64,000 nucleotides of DNA. Origin: Hygrocybe punicea (Eukaryota > Basidiomycota > Agaricomycetes > Agaricales > Hygrophoraceae). Both the position numbers and the translations under genes were made by a program. Below, piece by piece: positions 43,169 to 54,500 of the stretch. The stretch is from assembly GCA_963556145.1 (NCBI GenBank), contig OY744463.1, positions 496,001 to 560,000 of the forward strand. Direction: 5' to 3'. Positions within the stretch are counted from its first letter, which is position 1. Each line of letters opens with the position of its first letter. The notes beneath the pieces are model-generated. The model saw only the letters and a list, made by a program, of their open reading frames with translations, was not told the origin of the DNA and did no database searches.

Positions 43169-46100
43169 TGATGAGGGCCCTCCAGTCAGGGGTGGCTAGC
43201 TTGAATCCAATTCTGCGAATGCCTTCAACCAAGGATCCTCTAATAGCTTTGAGGAAACTGATGTGAACATCAAATGTAGACATGTGGTCTGGCTCAGCTG
43301 TTAAGATTCTTGCAGCAGCTAAGTCCTGATGAGAGGAGCCAGCATTGGAGATGGTGAAGGAATACACTTGAATGGGTGATTGAGGGCGAATAGGAGGTGC
43401 TTCCATGCGAAGCTGAGTGAGTAGATTGGATTCTGGATATAATGGGCCTGATCTGACACTAAATGGGGATCTGGGATCCTTGGAGGGAAATAAGGGCGAA
43501 ATGCGTTCTCCTGCATTTAAGGCATTGGCACGATCAAATGGAAGTCTGGCATATTCATCAGAGGGGGTATTGATTTCCTCACCCTCTGGCAAGGACCAAG
43601 TATTGTCTGAGACAGGTGGCAATTGTAACAAAGGTATATCTTCAAGTGGGGGTGGTGTAGGCGAAAGCGATATCAAGCCTGGAGGGGAATCGAGCGGCTG
43701 CTGGGCTTCTTCAATGGCCTGACTGAGGTCTGAATTAAATTCTGTTATTGCTTCTGAATCTGGGGAATCAGACCTAGTCCAAGCGAACCATTCTAATTCT
43801 TCATCTGAGTCTGTGTCCATGGATTCATCAGAAGATGAATTAATGTCCTCAGAAGAGGACACACTGATAGGTCTAGTCCTAGATCCAGGTTCCTGATAAG
43901 GCTGAGGTAGAGATGAATTTATGGAAGTGGTATGAGGAATAATGATGGTGAGTGGATCTGGTTTGGGGCTTAGGATCTTGACAGCCTTATTTTCAGAGTC
44001 ACTCCCAGAATAAACAGAAGAAGATGATTGAGAATCTACAGACATAGAAGTATTTTTAATATCTATGTATTTATTTGAAGAATATAAATAATTATCACTA
44101 TTATTATTTAAATCTGGCAAAATTTCCTCAAAGATAGGAGACTTAGGAGAATATTCTAAATCACCATATAGATCATCAAAAGACATAGAAGGGGAGCTAG
44201 AGACTAAAGGTACAAAATTTTCACTACTATTAAAGGGGGTAAAAGGGGGAGTAGGCAAATAAGAAGTAGCAGGGAACCAAATGTTTCCTACATCGGAACC
44301 AGGGGTGGCATGGTTGGAGACGTCTGATAAGAGGTCCGGATCGCTGGGGGGCCGGGAAATCGGCTCGCGTCCCAATTCGGCATGAGGAGGGGGTGGAAAT
44401 GCGTAATTTACCTCTGCGTGGTTGTAAAGCATGCGGGGCGGTTCGAGCACGACGGGGTTGATATATCTGACCTGGCCGACGGGCCAGTCCCAGTCGTCAT
44501 CAGCAGGGAAAACAAATTCAGGGGTTTTCGCGGAAGTGGGGTAGTGATTGATGAGACCGGGCGAAGTGTCGCGTAAATGGGCATCAAGCGGCATATTGAG
44601 ACCAGGTGGGAGTCCGTGGTCATAAACGAGCGCCGCCGGGGCGCTACGTTCATGATTTGCCGGTATATAGTTAGTGGATTCGAGGAGGGATGCAACTAAC
44701 GGCGCGCGCGGAGAAGTGGGGATAATAACGTCGAGGAGGTCACTATCAGGGATGGCGTTGTGGCCGTTCATGGGTTCCGTGCGTATTGCGAGCTGAACGG
44801 TGGCCGCCGGGGCCGTATAATCGTCAAAAGAAGGCTTTTTCGTGAGTGAGGTAAAATCCGGGCATTTTTCGTGAGCGGGGTGCCTAGTACACACCGTGCA
44901 ACCTGGCCATTCTACTTCCCCTTCATCACCTGCCTCGTATCCGTCACGATCTGTATGTTCGAACAGGTCGCGGCTGATGTCGAGGGCGGAATGGTGAATG
45001 TCATTGGTGGGGGCCGTTGAGTGGACTTCGGATCCCCGGAAATGAAAGAAATTGCTGTCCGTGGTCGCGGAAAGGTCCGTGGTACCATCTGCGAGGGTCG
45101 AAGTATTTTCCGGAGGCATGGTAGTAGTCAGGGAGGGGCGTCTACGGCCACGCTCCGTGTACTGTAGTGGAAGTCGTTTGTCAGTGAACAGATGAAGCGG
45201 GATCTTTCCCACCTCGTAGTCCCATTCCCAGCCTTCGATTGGGCTCCAACCGCGCGCCTCGTCGTTGGTCAACAACGATTCGCGGTCGTCCTCGCCAGTG
45301 AGCGTGATAGTGGGGACAGAAGAGCCAACCGTGGGAATCCGCGTGACCGGTAAGTTAATGGGGTTACGGGGCGGTTCTAAGGGCGGAATAATGTCGCCGG
45401 GGCGCGTGCGAGGGTCACGAGTGGTCACTGGGAAAGAATAAAAGTCCTCTATGTAAGGAGGAGGGACAGGGGGAGGAGAAAAGTTCTCCTCAGTAGAAGG
45501 GTTAGCAAATGGGTAAAATTGAAAAACTAAATGTCCCATCCTTAAAGAGGGGGGGACACTTGGAGAATTTATTGTAGCTAGAGAAGCATTTAATAAAATT
45601 CCGTGCTCAAAAGGAACACCAAGGGAATCAATCCCCGGAGAAAGCCTATATCCTACAGTGGCAGCAATCAAAAATTTACTTAAATGGGGAGATTGGTAAT
45701 CAAGGGAATTTCCCAAAAAGGAAGTGATAAGTCGGCCAGCATCTGGATGACCATTGGAGTGGATCCCTTCTACAGGGAGAGGAAGAGGGTGGTTATTGAT
45801 CATAAAAGGTGGGATCTGGGGGGTTTGTGCAGCAGACATGGCTACTGTCTCTCCCATTTCTTCAGAGTTTTTATAGCAATTCCTATCTAAATTTCCCTGG
45901 TGTGAAAATCCATTTCTTATCTTTCTCCTTTTAGAAAATTCAGATTCTTCATTGTTCATGTCATCACAATGGGCTATGGACAATGCAAAAAGTTTCGAGC
46001 CATCATATGCATTTTTGGGGATATTGAAGCATGAGATACTTTTATCTCCTTTTACTTCAGACTTATCCTTATCCAAATAAGACTTATCCTGTAAGCATGT

Positions 46101-48812
46101 AATCATTTCGGTAAAATAATTCGGTTTAAGCGGAGTTTGAAATTGCGGATTATAGCGGACTAATGCCTTATTTTGTTCATAAGACTTAGTTAAAGGAATT
46201 GTAGTGGTTTCTTCAAGTTCCATAGGTAAAGTGCATAAATAGGATGTTGAGGCATGGGCAGTAGTAGCTCCTCTGATGTGATTAACTTGAGAATGGCTTG
46301 GTGTGACCATTAGTTCAAATCTGTTTGTCAAATCTTCAGGATTCTTGAATACTAAATATGTACCATCTATTCTTTCATCAATAGAAACATAGTTGCCTCT
46401 TTGCCATGGTCTTCCAAGTAATAAATCAAATGGCACTGTCTCTCCTATGTAAAGATTGGCATAGGTAAGGACACCACCACAAGTCAATGGAACTTCTGAG
46501 ACCAATCCTTTTAATGTTCCTTCGCCTCCATTAGCATCATTCATTGTGAGAATTTTTCCTACATCCATAGGTCTTTGGATAATTTCTTTCCAGACTTTTT
46601 TACTAATCACATTTAACTGGGATCCAGTGTCAATGATGGCTTCAATAGGTCTTCTATCACATTCCATCTGAAGCCTGATTAACACTCCACGATCCTTGGT
46701 TATGAATGAGCTTGCAATGGCAGATACCTTTGCATTCTTTCTCTTGATCATGTCTGTTAATTGCTCAGATAATTCCTTGGAAGAAGCTAATACTTCACGA
46801 ACGCGCAGGGTAACTGGTGTGTCAAGGATTTGATTGACAACTTGAGTTTCTCCAATATTGACTGAAATTTCAGATTGTCTGGGAGTGGGCTTTGGACGAG
46901 TTATGGCATTATGTCTTTCAGCCATGATCTTGTTCTTATCTATGTTTGCCTTGTGTCCTTGTATATGAGTCTTGGCTGGCTTTGTTGGAGAAGGATCTAT
47001 CATCTCCACATCTGAATCTGTGTCTGAAGGAATATGTATTGGGGCTCTTATATCCATTGGAACAGGTTGTTTTGTATGCAGATCTTCTGTAGGATGGAAT
47101 GGGTTTGTCTTCTTGAGAGCAAAAGGTAATGGTGCGGGTACATGTGCTTGAGCTTGCTTCTGTGCTGAAAGAGGGCCGGGTTTGACTGGGCCTTTAGGAA
47201 TGGGTGGCAGTACTGTATTAGGCCTTATATTCTCTTTTCCTTTGGCCTTAATACCTGTGGGAGGATATACTCCATCTAATACTTCCTTCCTTGCTGCACC
47301 AATTTTCTGTGGTCCTCTGACTGCAGGCAGGATTTGTATTTCTTCTTCCTTGATTGTAGGTATAGTATATGCTTCAAAATCTTCTTCAGCATCAGATTGA
47401 TAGTAATCAGAGAATTGATCTTGTAATACATAGAAGTGTGACTGGACATTGCTGGCCTTTTCAGCTACATGTCTATCAATTGCTTGTACAAATGTCTCAC
47501 CCATATTTCTGCGAATTATTGAGCCATCTGGATAAACAATCCTTCCAAGACCATCCTTGGTTATCTTGCCTGTCTTGAGTAATTCATTTATTTGGAAACA
47601 TGTTTGCATTCCATGTCCTTGTCCTCCACAACCATAGCAGGTCATGGGTCCTCTTTGTTCATTGGAAGGAGTAAACGAATTGGTAGGGGTAAACGAACTA
47701 GTAGAAGGGTTTGGTGGAAGGCCAACACTATTGGCAGCTGAGATTTTGAAGGGAGGTCTTTGTGTTTGCTGTGACTGTGCTTGCTTTTGCTGAGGTTGTT
47801 TCAACTCAGGTGGGCTAATACAGTGAGCAATGTCTGGATCTAGCTTCAAGGCTCTATAGTATGCTAGTCCATACTTAATATCATCCAAAGAAAGCTTTCC
47901 CATTTGCTTGATTAAAGACTCTACTTCATTCTGGTGTGATGATGATGTGGAGGTAGACTTCCTGTCTATCCCCTTCCTGCCATTATCTTTCTTCTCAGTT
48001 TCTTTCCTTACTGTCTTCTTAAATAGTTCATCATCTGAATCATATGCCTTGGATTTGAATGCCTTCTTCTTCTTGCTAGCTTTCTTTCTCTTGATGCAGG
48101 CTTCATAGTCACTATCTGTATCATACTCTGATGAATCATCTGTATCAGAGTCTTCTGAAACAGAGTTGTCTAGTCTTCCTGGTATATCTGAATCTGAATC
48201 TGCTAGATTCATGTCAAACCTATTCCTTTCAAATAGAGTTTCTGCAACCTTAATGACATCTTTCATAGGGAATGGAGATGTGACATCTAAAGGTGTTGAT
48301 CCAGTGTTGAGACGTGTCTCAATGATATGTCTGAGGTTCTTGTTGATTCCATGCCAGAAGTATGCAGCCTTTTCATCTGCAGAGATCTTCTTCTTGCTCT
48401 CTAACCATCCTGCAATAGTAATGAACCTGCGTTCATATTGCTTCCATTTGGTGAGAGTTCTGATCTGCTTAAGTTTCCAAATGCGTGCAAGGGTCATGAG
48501 ATCTCTAACAATGTATCTTGTTTCCTTTAGGGCAGCATCAAAGTAGCGAGTAATATCTTTCTCAAGAGTATTCCAGTCCTGGGATATGTAACTCTCCAGG
48601 GCTTCAATGAGCTTGACTACTTTGGTGGAGCAGTAATCTACAATCCTTTCACATTTCTCTTTATCAGAAACAGCATAGGATTTGCACATTTGATTGTAAT
48701 GCCTTAAGAATCTCTTGACTTCTTCATAGCTTCCTTTGAATTTAGCTGGGGCAGACTTCTGCCCTAGTAGGGGCATCATGTCTGGGGTACGAGCACTGGT
48801 GCTTGTGGACAT
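42831..48812 (-). CDS. Gag-protease polyprotein, copy 3
   Basis: This intact 1,993-codon frame has the same product as copy 1: Gag-like N-terminus, CCHC knuckle, DTGS aspartic protease, and the GC-rich island (about 44273-45428 in these coordinates) followed by an acidic tail. The ATG at 48810-48812 lies about 50 bp downstream of the primer binding site. The G missing in copy 2 is present here. Confidence 0.92.
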   Translation of the reverse strand: MSTSTSARTPDMMPLLGQKSAPAKFKGSYEEVKRFLRHYNQMCKSYAVSDKEKCERIVDYCSTKVVKLIEALESYISQDWNTLEKDITRYFDAALKETRYIVRDLMTLARIWKLKQIRTLTKWKQYERRFITIAGWLESKKKISADEKAAYFWHGINKNLRHIIETRLNTGSTPLDVTSPFPMKDVIKVAETLFERNRFDMNLADSDSDIPGRLDNSVSEDSDTDDSSEYDTDSDYEACIKRKKASKKKKAFKSKAYDSDDELFKKTVRKETEKKDNGRKGIDRKSTSTSSSHQNEVESLIKQMGKLSLDDIKYGLAYYRALKLDPDIAHCISPPELKQPQQKQAQSQQTQRPPFKISAANSVGLPPNPSTSSFTPTNSFTPSNEQRGPMTCYGCGGQGHGMQTCFQINELLKTGKITKDGLGRIVYPDGSIIRRNMGETFVQAIDRHVAEKASNVQSHFYVLQDQFSDYYQSDAEEDFEAYTIPTIKEEEIQILPAVRGPQKIGAARKEVLDGVYPPTGIKAKGKENIRPNTVLPPIPKGPVKPGPLSAQKQAQAHVPAPLPFALKKTNPFHPTEDLHTKQPVPMDIRAPIHIPSDTDSDVEMIDPSPTKPAKTHIQGHKANIDKNKIMAERHNAITRPKPTPRQSEISVNIGETQVVNQILDTPVTLRVREVLASSKELSEQLTDMIKRKNAKVSAIASSFITKDRGVLIRLQMECDRRPIEAIIDTGSQLNVISKKVWKEIIQRPMDVGKILTMNDANGGEGTLKGLVSEVPLTCGGVLTYANLYIGETVPFDLLLGRPWQRGNYVSIDERIDGTYLVFKNPEDLTNRFELMVTPSHSQVNHIRGATTAHASTSYLCTLPMELEETTTIPLTKSYEQNKALVRYNPQFQTPLKPNYFTEMITCLQDKSYLDKDKSEVKGDKSISCFNIPKNAYDGSKLFALSIAHCDDMNNEESEFSKRRKIRNGFSHQGNLDRNCYKNSEEMGETVAMSAAQTPQIPPFMINNHPLPLPVEGIHSNGHPDAGRLITSFLGNSLDYQSPHLSKFLIAATVGYRLSPGIDSLGVPFEHGILLNASLATINSPSVPPSLRMGHLVFQFYPFANPSTEENFSPPPVPPPYIEDFYSFPVTTRDPRTRPGDIIPPLEPPRNPINLPVTRIPTVGSSVPTITLTGEDDRESLLTNDEARGWSPIEGWEWDYEVGKIPLHLFTDKRLPLQYTERGRRRPSLTTTMPPENTSTLADGTTDLSATTDSNFFHFRGSEVHSTAPTNDIHHSALDISRDLFEHTDRDGYEAGDEGEVEWPGCTVCTRHPAHEKCPDFTSLTKKPSFDDYTAPAATVQLAIRTEPMNGHNAIPDSDLLDVIIPTSPRAPLVASLLESTNYIPANHERSAPAALVYDHGLPPGLNMPLDAHLRDTSPGLINHYPTSAKTPEFVFPADDDWDWPVGQVRYINPVVLEPPRMLYNHAEVNYAFPPPPHAELGREPISRPPSDPDLLSDVSNHATPGSDVGNIWFPATSYLPTPPFTPFNSSENFVPLVSSSPSMSFDDLYGDLEYSPKSPIFEEILPDLNNNSDNYLYSSNKYIDIKNTSMSVDSQSSSSVYSGSDSENKAVKILSPKPDPLTIIIPHTTSINSSLPQPYQEPGSRTRPISVSSSEDINSSSDESMDTDSDEELEWFAWTRSDSPDSEAITEFNSDLSQAIEEAQQPLDSPPGLISLSPTPPPLEDIPLLQLPPVSDNTWSLPEGEEINTPSDEYARLPFDRANALNAGERISPLFPSKDPRSPFSVRSGPLYPESNLLTQLRMEAPPIRPQSPIQVYSFTISNAGSSHQDLAAARILTAEPDHMSTFDVHISFLKAIRGSLVEGIRRIGFKLATPDWRALINERPSNDPVRYYFNHKCLLFRFLEEGVSEGLPEPATEHFRPLHFTESNPLLEEEEITFLKNSSIIFRSNRRMLLSDAINAVLDMRFRRPEAVADLLKEGYFDPPKYHKSTIT

Positions 48813-48879
48813 TGTGTATTAGAGGTATAGAAATGCTTGGGTTATTTAAATTTAAAATCCTCGCGGTGGGCTCCAATTT

Positions 48880-50287
48880 TGTTATGTGAATGTTTGTTTC
48901 ACCAAGAATTACCGGAGTTGACTTTGTTCAGGTATCTTCTTGTTGTTCGTGGGTTTTTAATATCTAAATAACCTATCAGGAAGGGGTTTGTGGGTATATG
49001 TACTATATGAATCAATAGAATGTAATAGTGAGGTCTCTTCAATTAAGAATTGAGACTTTGAGTAGGTATGAATAGCAATTGGGTGTGTGATGTACTGAAA
49101 ATACTAATATTCACTACTAGAATATAAAAATATGAACTAATGAATACTGATAACAATATTCACCAGTTGAATATGGACAGTTTTGGCTACAGGGCCTATT
49201 CAATCAAGAGTATCTCTGGGTATTATAATATCTGACTTAAATCCGAAGCTTCAAACGCACATTGGCTACTAGTTCAGGGATATCTTTAATACCTTTTGAA
49301 TACTCTGTTTTTTGTTTAGGATGAAACCTTAACCTTAGAAGTGTATCTATTTAGGATGAAACCTTAACCTTAGAAATGTATCTAGCTGACTAATGCTGAC
49401 TAATGAATTGATTGAACTGAGTGAACTGGGTGAATTCTCCTTGATGACAAGGGGAACTCAGGGAATGATAGAATAAGAGTGAACTAGACTGGATTGCAAG
49501 CACTAGCTACTACAATGAGTAACTACTAGTACTAAGAGAATGAGGGATCACACTGTGTGAACCCAACTGAGAGTGACTACTGAGTGGTGAGGGGGGAAAT
49601 CCTACTGACTACTGGAATTTGGGGGCCCTATTTATACTGTTGGAGAACAATGGGGGACTGAGAACAATGGGAAAGTGAGAACAATAGGACTGAGTCATGA
49701 GAACAATGGATGGCATCAAAGAGGCTGTGAACAATGGGCTCTATCTCCATTTGGACTGTTTAGAACAATAGACTGCTCAGAACAATAGACCATTGTCTTT
49801 ATGTAAGCAGAATATCACAATCACTCTCTGATGCATCCTATCTTATCATTATCTTATCATCCTCTTGTTCACATCTTATCTAATCATTTCCCATTATCTA
49901 GCTGAGCCGCTTTTGATCAATACAAGTAAACAAGATTTGTAATCAATCCATTATTGCTAATATAGGTAACAATGCTAGTTGGGCTTGTCTCCTTGCACGC
50001 GCAATACAGAGAAATATATAATAAATACTAATGAGTGGGGGATGTGCCTCTGTGCACCATACATAAACGGCTAGGTCTGGGCATTACTAGTGAAGCCATA
50101 ATAAATGATATAAAGGTAAGCATATATGCTATTTGTGTCTGTTCACTAGCATGCGTAATGTGGAAAGGCATAGAATGGGTACTAATGAGTGTAGGTGTGC
50201 ATCCATAGTGTTGCACTTAAATATCTAAGTCCGTGGTCCGATGGTAAACCCATGACATTACACCCAAAAACACTTGGGGTCATGACA
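48880..50287 (-). repeat. 5' LTR of Ty3 copy 3
   Basis: This 1,408-bp LTR in reverse orientation is bounded on the right by TCGG (50288-50291). It contains the inverted octamer array, TATA box and 35-bp tandem repeat described for the first LTR. The primer-binding-site candidate follows at 48859-48875. Confidence 0.93.
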
Positions 50288-50626
50288 TCGGACGAAACAT
50301 TGATTTTACGATCCGATAATCAGGCCGCGATTGCTATATCGCACAACCTGGAATTCCATGCGCGGATGAAACACATAGATATTAATCTACACTTTCTATG
50401 AGATCACGTCGCATCTGGTATTCTCAAAGTCACGTATATTCCTTCTGAAGAAAATCTAGCAGACATATTTACAAAAGGGTAACCTCGCCCGCTTCACACA
50501 AAGTTCACAGCCGAATTTGGTCTATTGACCGGAGAGGAACAGGAAAGAGTGGAACACGTAACGGAATACATGGACGATGTTTACCACGACCCGGAACAAG
50601 TTGAAGAGTATTCGACCAAGGGGGAG
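50288..50626 (+). pseudogene. Ty1/copia RNase H fragment, C-terminal side, and pol tail
   Basis: The plus strand encodes LRSDNQAAIAISHN, EFHARMKHIDINLHF and YIPSEENLADIFTKG, the standard copia RNase H end. The frame starts at the Ty3 border. It is interrupted by TGA (50399-50401) and by TAA after ADIFTKG near 50480. Both are readable as single C-to-T changes from Arg and Gln codons common at those positions. A short acidic tail follows, then a polypurine tract aagggggag at about 50618-50626, directly before the copia LTR. This is an old, inactive element split by Ty3 copy 3. Confidence 0.85.
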
Positions 50627-50870
50627 TGTTGGGAATAGTGGCCGAATAGTCGCGGAAAGGATTAGTAATCTGTATCACGTGACCCCGGAACTCAAACACA
50701 CCTGTCCGATGAATAATGCTGAAGCACAGCATGTATTCTACTCACCACAGGAAACTTCTAGTAGATTTAGCTAGTAGTATAAAAACCCTCTCAGAGAGAG
50801 GCAAATATTAATTCATTCCACACAAAATTACTTAGTGATCAACAACCACTGCACTATATATTCCAATACA
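50627..50870 (+). repeat. 3' LTR of the Ty1/copia element
   Basis: It starts TGTTGGGAATA immediately after the polypurine tract, contains a TATA box (agtataaaaacc near 50776) and ends near ATTCCAATACA. The two ends are imperfect inverted repeats, giving a compact LTR of about 244 bp. The right end is inferred from this terminal match, as no 5' LTR is available in the window. Confidence 0.7.
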
Positions 50871-51593
50871 TTCCTCTGCCATTGCCTCATATTTTTGCTG
50901 CTGTGACTTCAGCATCTCATCAATGATGCCCTTCAGTAATTTGCTATATACTTGGTCTCACCTGGTCCTGCATTTGCTTCTTGCCTGATCTTGCTGTTTA
51001 TTTGTTCCTTCATCTCATGTGCCACCACATTTTGCAAGGTCCAATGTTTCAAGTATTTTCCTTGAGCGATTTTGGTATTGCTTGTTTTGTCATCCTTGTT
51101 CTTTTTGAGCTATGTATAGATTTTCTGAGGCATCAGATATGTTAGTACCTGGTGCAGCAGACTTGAATAGCTTGAATATTAGCTTGAATAAAAAATTCAT
51201 AGAGCTCACACCATTTAGACCTTTACTGTGCCATTGGAGCTTTATTTGCATATTCTGCACAGGATCAACTGAATCAGGAAATCTGTTACATAATCACAGG
51301 AGCATGGAAGTATACTCCATTCAAATGCTATGATTCTTTAAATGCTGTGGATAGTTTGTATGTAAATTTAATGGTAGTTCTATGATGTGGTGTCACTGGA
51401 ATATTGGTGGCCTGAGCAAGGTCAGCCACAGCTTGCTGCTTTGAGCCAGTTGGTCTTTCCAAAACAACAAAAAAAGTTGGATTGGACATGCTTTTCCAAA
51501 TACACTGTAAAGATTCTTCAAAAAACAAATTATAACTTGGGATCATTTCTTGCAAGTCTTGCACTTTTTCGCAGGCGTGATGATTGCTAAGCG
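50871..51593 (-). pseudogene. Degenerate coding-like stretch of unknown family
   Basis: On the minus strand several frames carry protein-like sequence in a consistent direction. These are a 78-codon open frame at 51564-51328 (with VADLAQATNIPVTPHH), a further open piece ending near 51080, and then YLKHWTLQNVVAHEMKEQ and IIDEMLKSQQQKYEAMAEE down to about 50870. At least two frame changes are needed to link them. I recognise no domain. The stretch ends at the copia LTR, so the copia element may have inserted into it. Confidence 0.3.
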
Positions 51594-54500
51594 CTAAGCT
51601 CCACCTTGTGCCAACACTCGTTTGACAGGTATCACCATTTTTTGTTCGACATCTCCTCGAAACCAGTTCACGTCAAGTTCCCGGTAGGCCTCCGTGAAAT
51701 TTCGTAGATGAAGACTTGCAAGTGGGTGCTTATCCGGTGGAGTGGTACCGAGGTACCACTCCGGGGGCTCACGCAGGACTCGAGGGAAAGGTCGACTGGA
51801 TAGGAAGGAAGGACTGACTACTACATCTGGAAGGCTACTGACTAGGTCAAACCGTGGGAACCTGGTCACGTGACTGACCAGGCACAACTACTACACCGGG
51901 TCATTCACATTCTTGTCCAGTTCCTCTGGCTTCTGGCTCTTCTTCGCCTTCTTCCGCTTTGAATCTTTGGGCTCTCTTTTCTGCTCTAAAGTTCGCTCCA
52001 GTCCAGCACCTCCCGGCCACGAAGCGAAGACACGTAGAACCGGGTAGTCGGCACCAGCCACTTTTATCGAATGTGGAATGTTCGAGAGAGAAGCCTTTGT
52101 CATTGAGAAAATATTCGCGCAATCATTACCGTCATCGGTTATGAATGGCGCTTCGGCAGCTGTTAGATGCTGGAACTAAAAACATCAGACAAATTTCATA
52201 TGATAGGAACACGTGGACCTTCTTGTCCTTGCTCTTCCAAAACCAAGATGGGGTAACGGTGCGCACTCCCTTGATAAGATTTTGTAACTCAACAGTCGCA
52301 TAGTTTTTACACTGAACTGCGACCAGAAGCAGGAGCCGAGATTCCACGGATCGGACGTAAAAGAGGACGTCTGGACCACACGACTCGGGGGGAAAGCAAA
52401 GGGCGAATTGACCCTTATTCGCAGTGATCCATTCTACAACATCCTCGCCGCTAAGTGCTAACAAACCAATGTTGGAAGAAGGACCGCTAGAGGGCGTGAC
52501 AACTGAAACAAGTGGATCTTTGGAATTTGCGTTAACCGCTGTTACAAGTTCGAAGTTTTCATGCTGCCAAGAAAGATCCGATGTTTTCCGTTGAGCGAAA
52601 TCGGATCGGAAAGTGAATACTGAATCAAGTTTCGGTACCTCCTCGAAGACCTTCCGTAAGTGGAAGGCGAGGTAAGTTTCGAAGCCCTTTCTGTGCGTGC
52701 AATGTTTCCCGATATCAAGACGCAGATGTTCAAAAAGTGAAAGTCCGGCTTGCTGGTTCACCCAATGCAACACCGCCAGAACCGCAATTGGCTCATCAAG
52801 CACTATGTCCTGAATCCCAGGTTTGCGCCGTGCAAACCCATACTGGATAAAGGTAGCTCTTTCCACAGAACTGAAACAATCCAGGGAATAACGTCCATGC
52901 AGGATTTGGTCGTAGATAACGTGAACAAGCGTTGAGGCCTGCGTTTTGCCTGTTAATAGTTGAGAAAGTTTGAAAAGTTTCATGGAGAGAAAGTGAATCC
53001 ACTCACTCATCTTTGCGAAGTTCAATGTTGCTACTTCCGATTGGATTACAAAAGCTGAAGGTAGGTGAGGTTCATGGCCCGCCCAGTCCTTTCCATCAGT
53101 GGGCCTAAAGTCCGTGAAGGCTTCCACATACTCATCAATGGTTCTGTGTGGGCAGCGATACCCACCCTGAAGTATCAGCGAGACCAGAGTCGCCGTGCTG
53201 CGATACCTGGAAAATAAGGTGGGGGGTGAGAACTAATCGTAAAGATGTTACGTGATGATGATGATTACCTTCCATGAAACCAGCCCCATGCGCGGATGAG
53301 AAAATCCTGCCAGCGTGGTTCAGTCCAATGTTCCGGCATATAACGTTTGATATATGCAGCCTGAGTGTCAGGATCCTCGAATGCACCGATATCGAATTTG
53401 AGGTCATAGTATTCTGGCTTCAGGGCAGACGACAACAAGTCGTCTCGAAGGGCTGCGAGGTCAATGCCCGTTCCCGAGAGTACAAGACGCATTTGGAAAG
53501 GCTCGAGCACCGAAGTATGAAAAAACCACCATGGTTGGAGCATTGACCGAGGGGTAATTCCGTCATCTGACATGAATTCTCCCCAACCAAGGGACGTAGT
53601 TATCTGCCCTTCATCAAGTACTTGGTAGATTGGAGGTGTTCATTCCATATTGGTGTCAGGATCCCAAACCTTTGGCAAAACAACTGCGAATTTATTGTAT
53701 TGTTGGGTTATTCGATCCTTCAGATCGTCGGTAGATGCGTGTCGCAGGAGTCCAGTGAGTTCTACGAAAATGTCGTGGGGGAAGAAAATCTGAGGTTGCA
53801 CTTGCAAAAGTACCCATAACCGACGGTGCTCCTTCTCTTGTAGACCACCTGGAATGTTTTGAGCCTCTCCAATAAGGAGATTTAGCAGTAAGAAACGCGC
53901 CAAGAGAAGCTGGGCAAAACGGTGGTCCGCTGCTTCGCGCATGTGCTGCATAGCAAACTGAACATCCCCACCAGTTTTCATCGCAAATTTGGCTCTTTTA
54001 TAATCGTGAGCTTGACCGAGCGAATGGATGGTCTTCCACAAGTCGGGTGACCCTGTATCAGTACTATCCGGTTTTGCAACGAAATAGAATCCCCACCACC
54101 GACACAAGCCTTCAAGGATCAGCCGAGTCTTGCCAGATCCGCTGGTATTGATGAGTACCCTAGAATCAAAAACGTTGTTGCGCAGTAACACAATGGAATG
54201 ACGAGCTACGCACGTGTGGGATTCAAACGAGAAGATGTCCAGAATACGAGCGGCAAGCTGTTGGTCTAACTCGTGCCTTTCCTCTCCCAGACCGTGAAGA
54301 AGCAAACTAGGCTTTCCGCCAATGGCAGGTATGCACAGGGCCGAGAAGTGCTTGGCGGACTCGTCGTCAGGAAGAAATTTAGGTTTCCATGTCGGAAGCA
54401 GGGACGCTACATGCCCTGCTTTGGCGACAAGCTCCCACATAGTAGGACGACATTTCTCAAGGAAACTGTTTATTGTGGATTCAAACTCTTCGTGAGGCTT

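Larger units (their letters stand above)
35377..50287 (-). mobile_element. Complete giant Ty3/gypsy retrotransposon, copy 3, inverted
   Basis: This 14,911-bp element has intact 1,408-bp LTRs and intact Gag-PR, Pol and ORF3 frames, all with the same proteins as copy 1. Its right flank is TCGG (50288-50291). The left flank is CCGC (35373-35376), the reverse complement of the GCGG left of copy 1, so the two insertions appear to have exchanged flanks. It sits inside a Ty1/copia RNase H sequence. Identity to copy 1 and intact frames suggest very recent insertion and a possibly active element. Confidence 0.93.
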
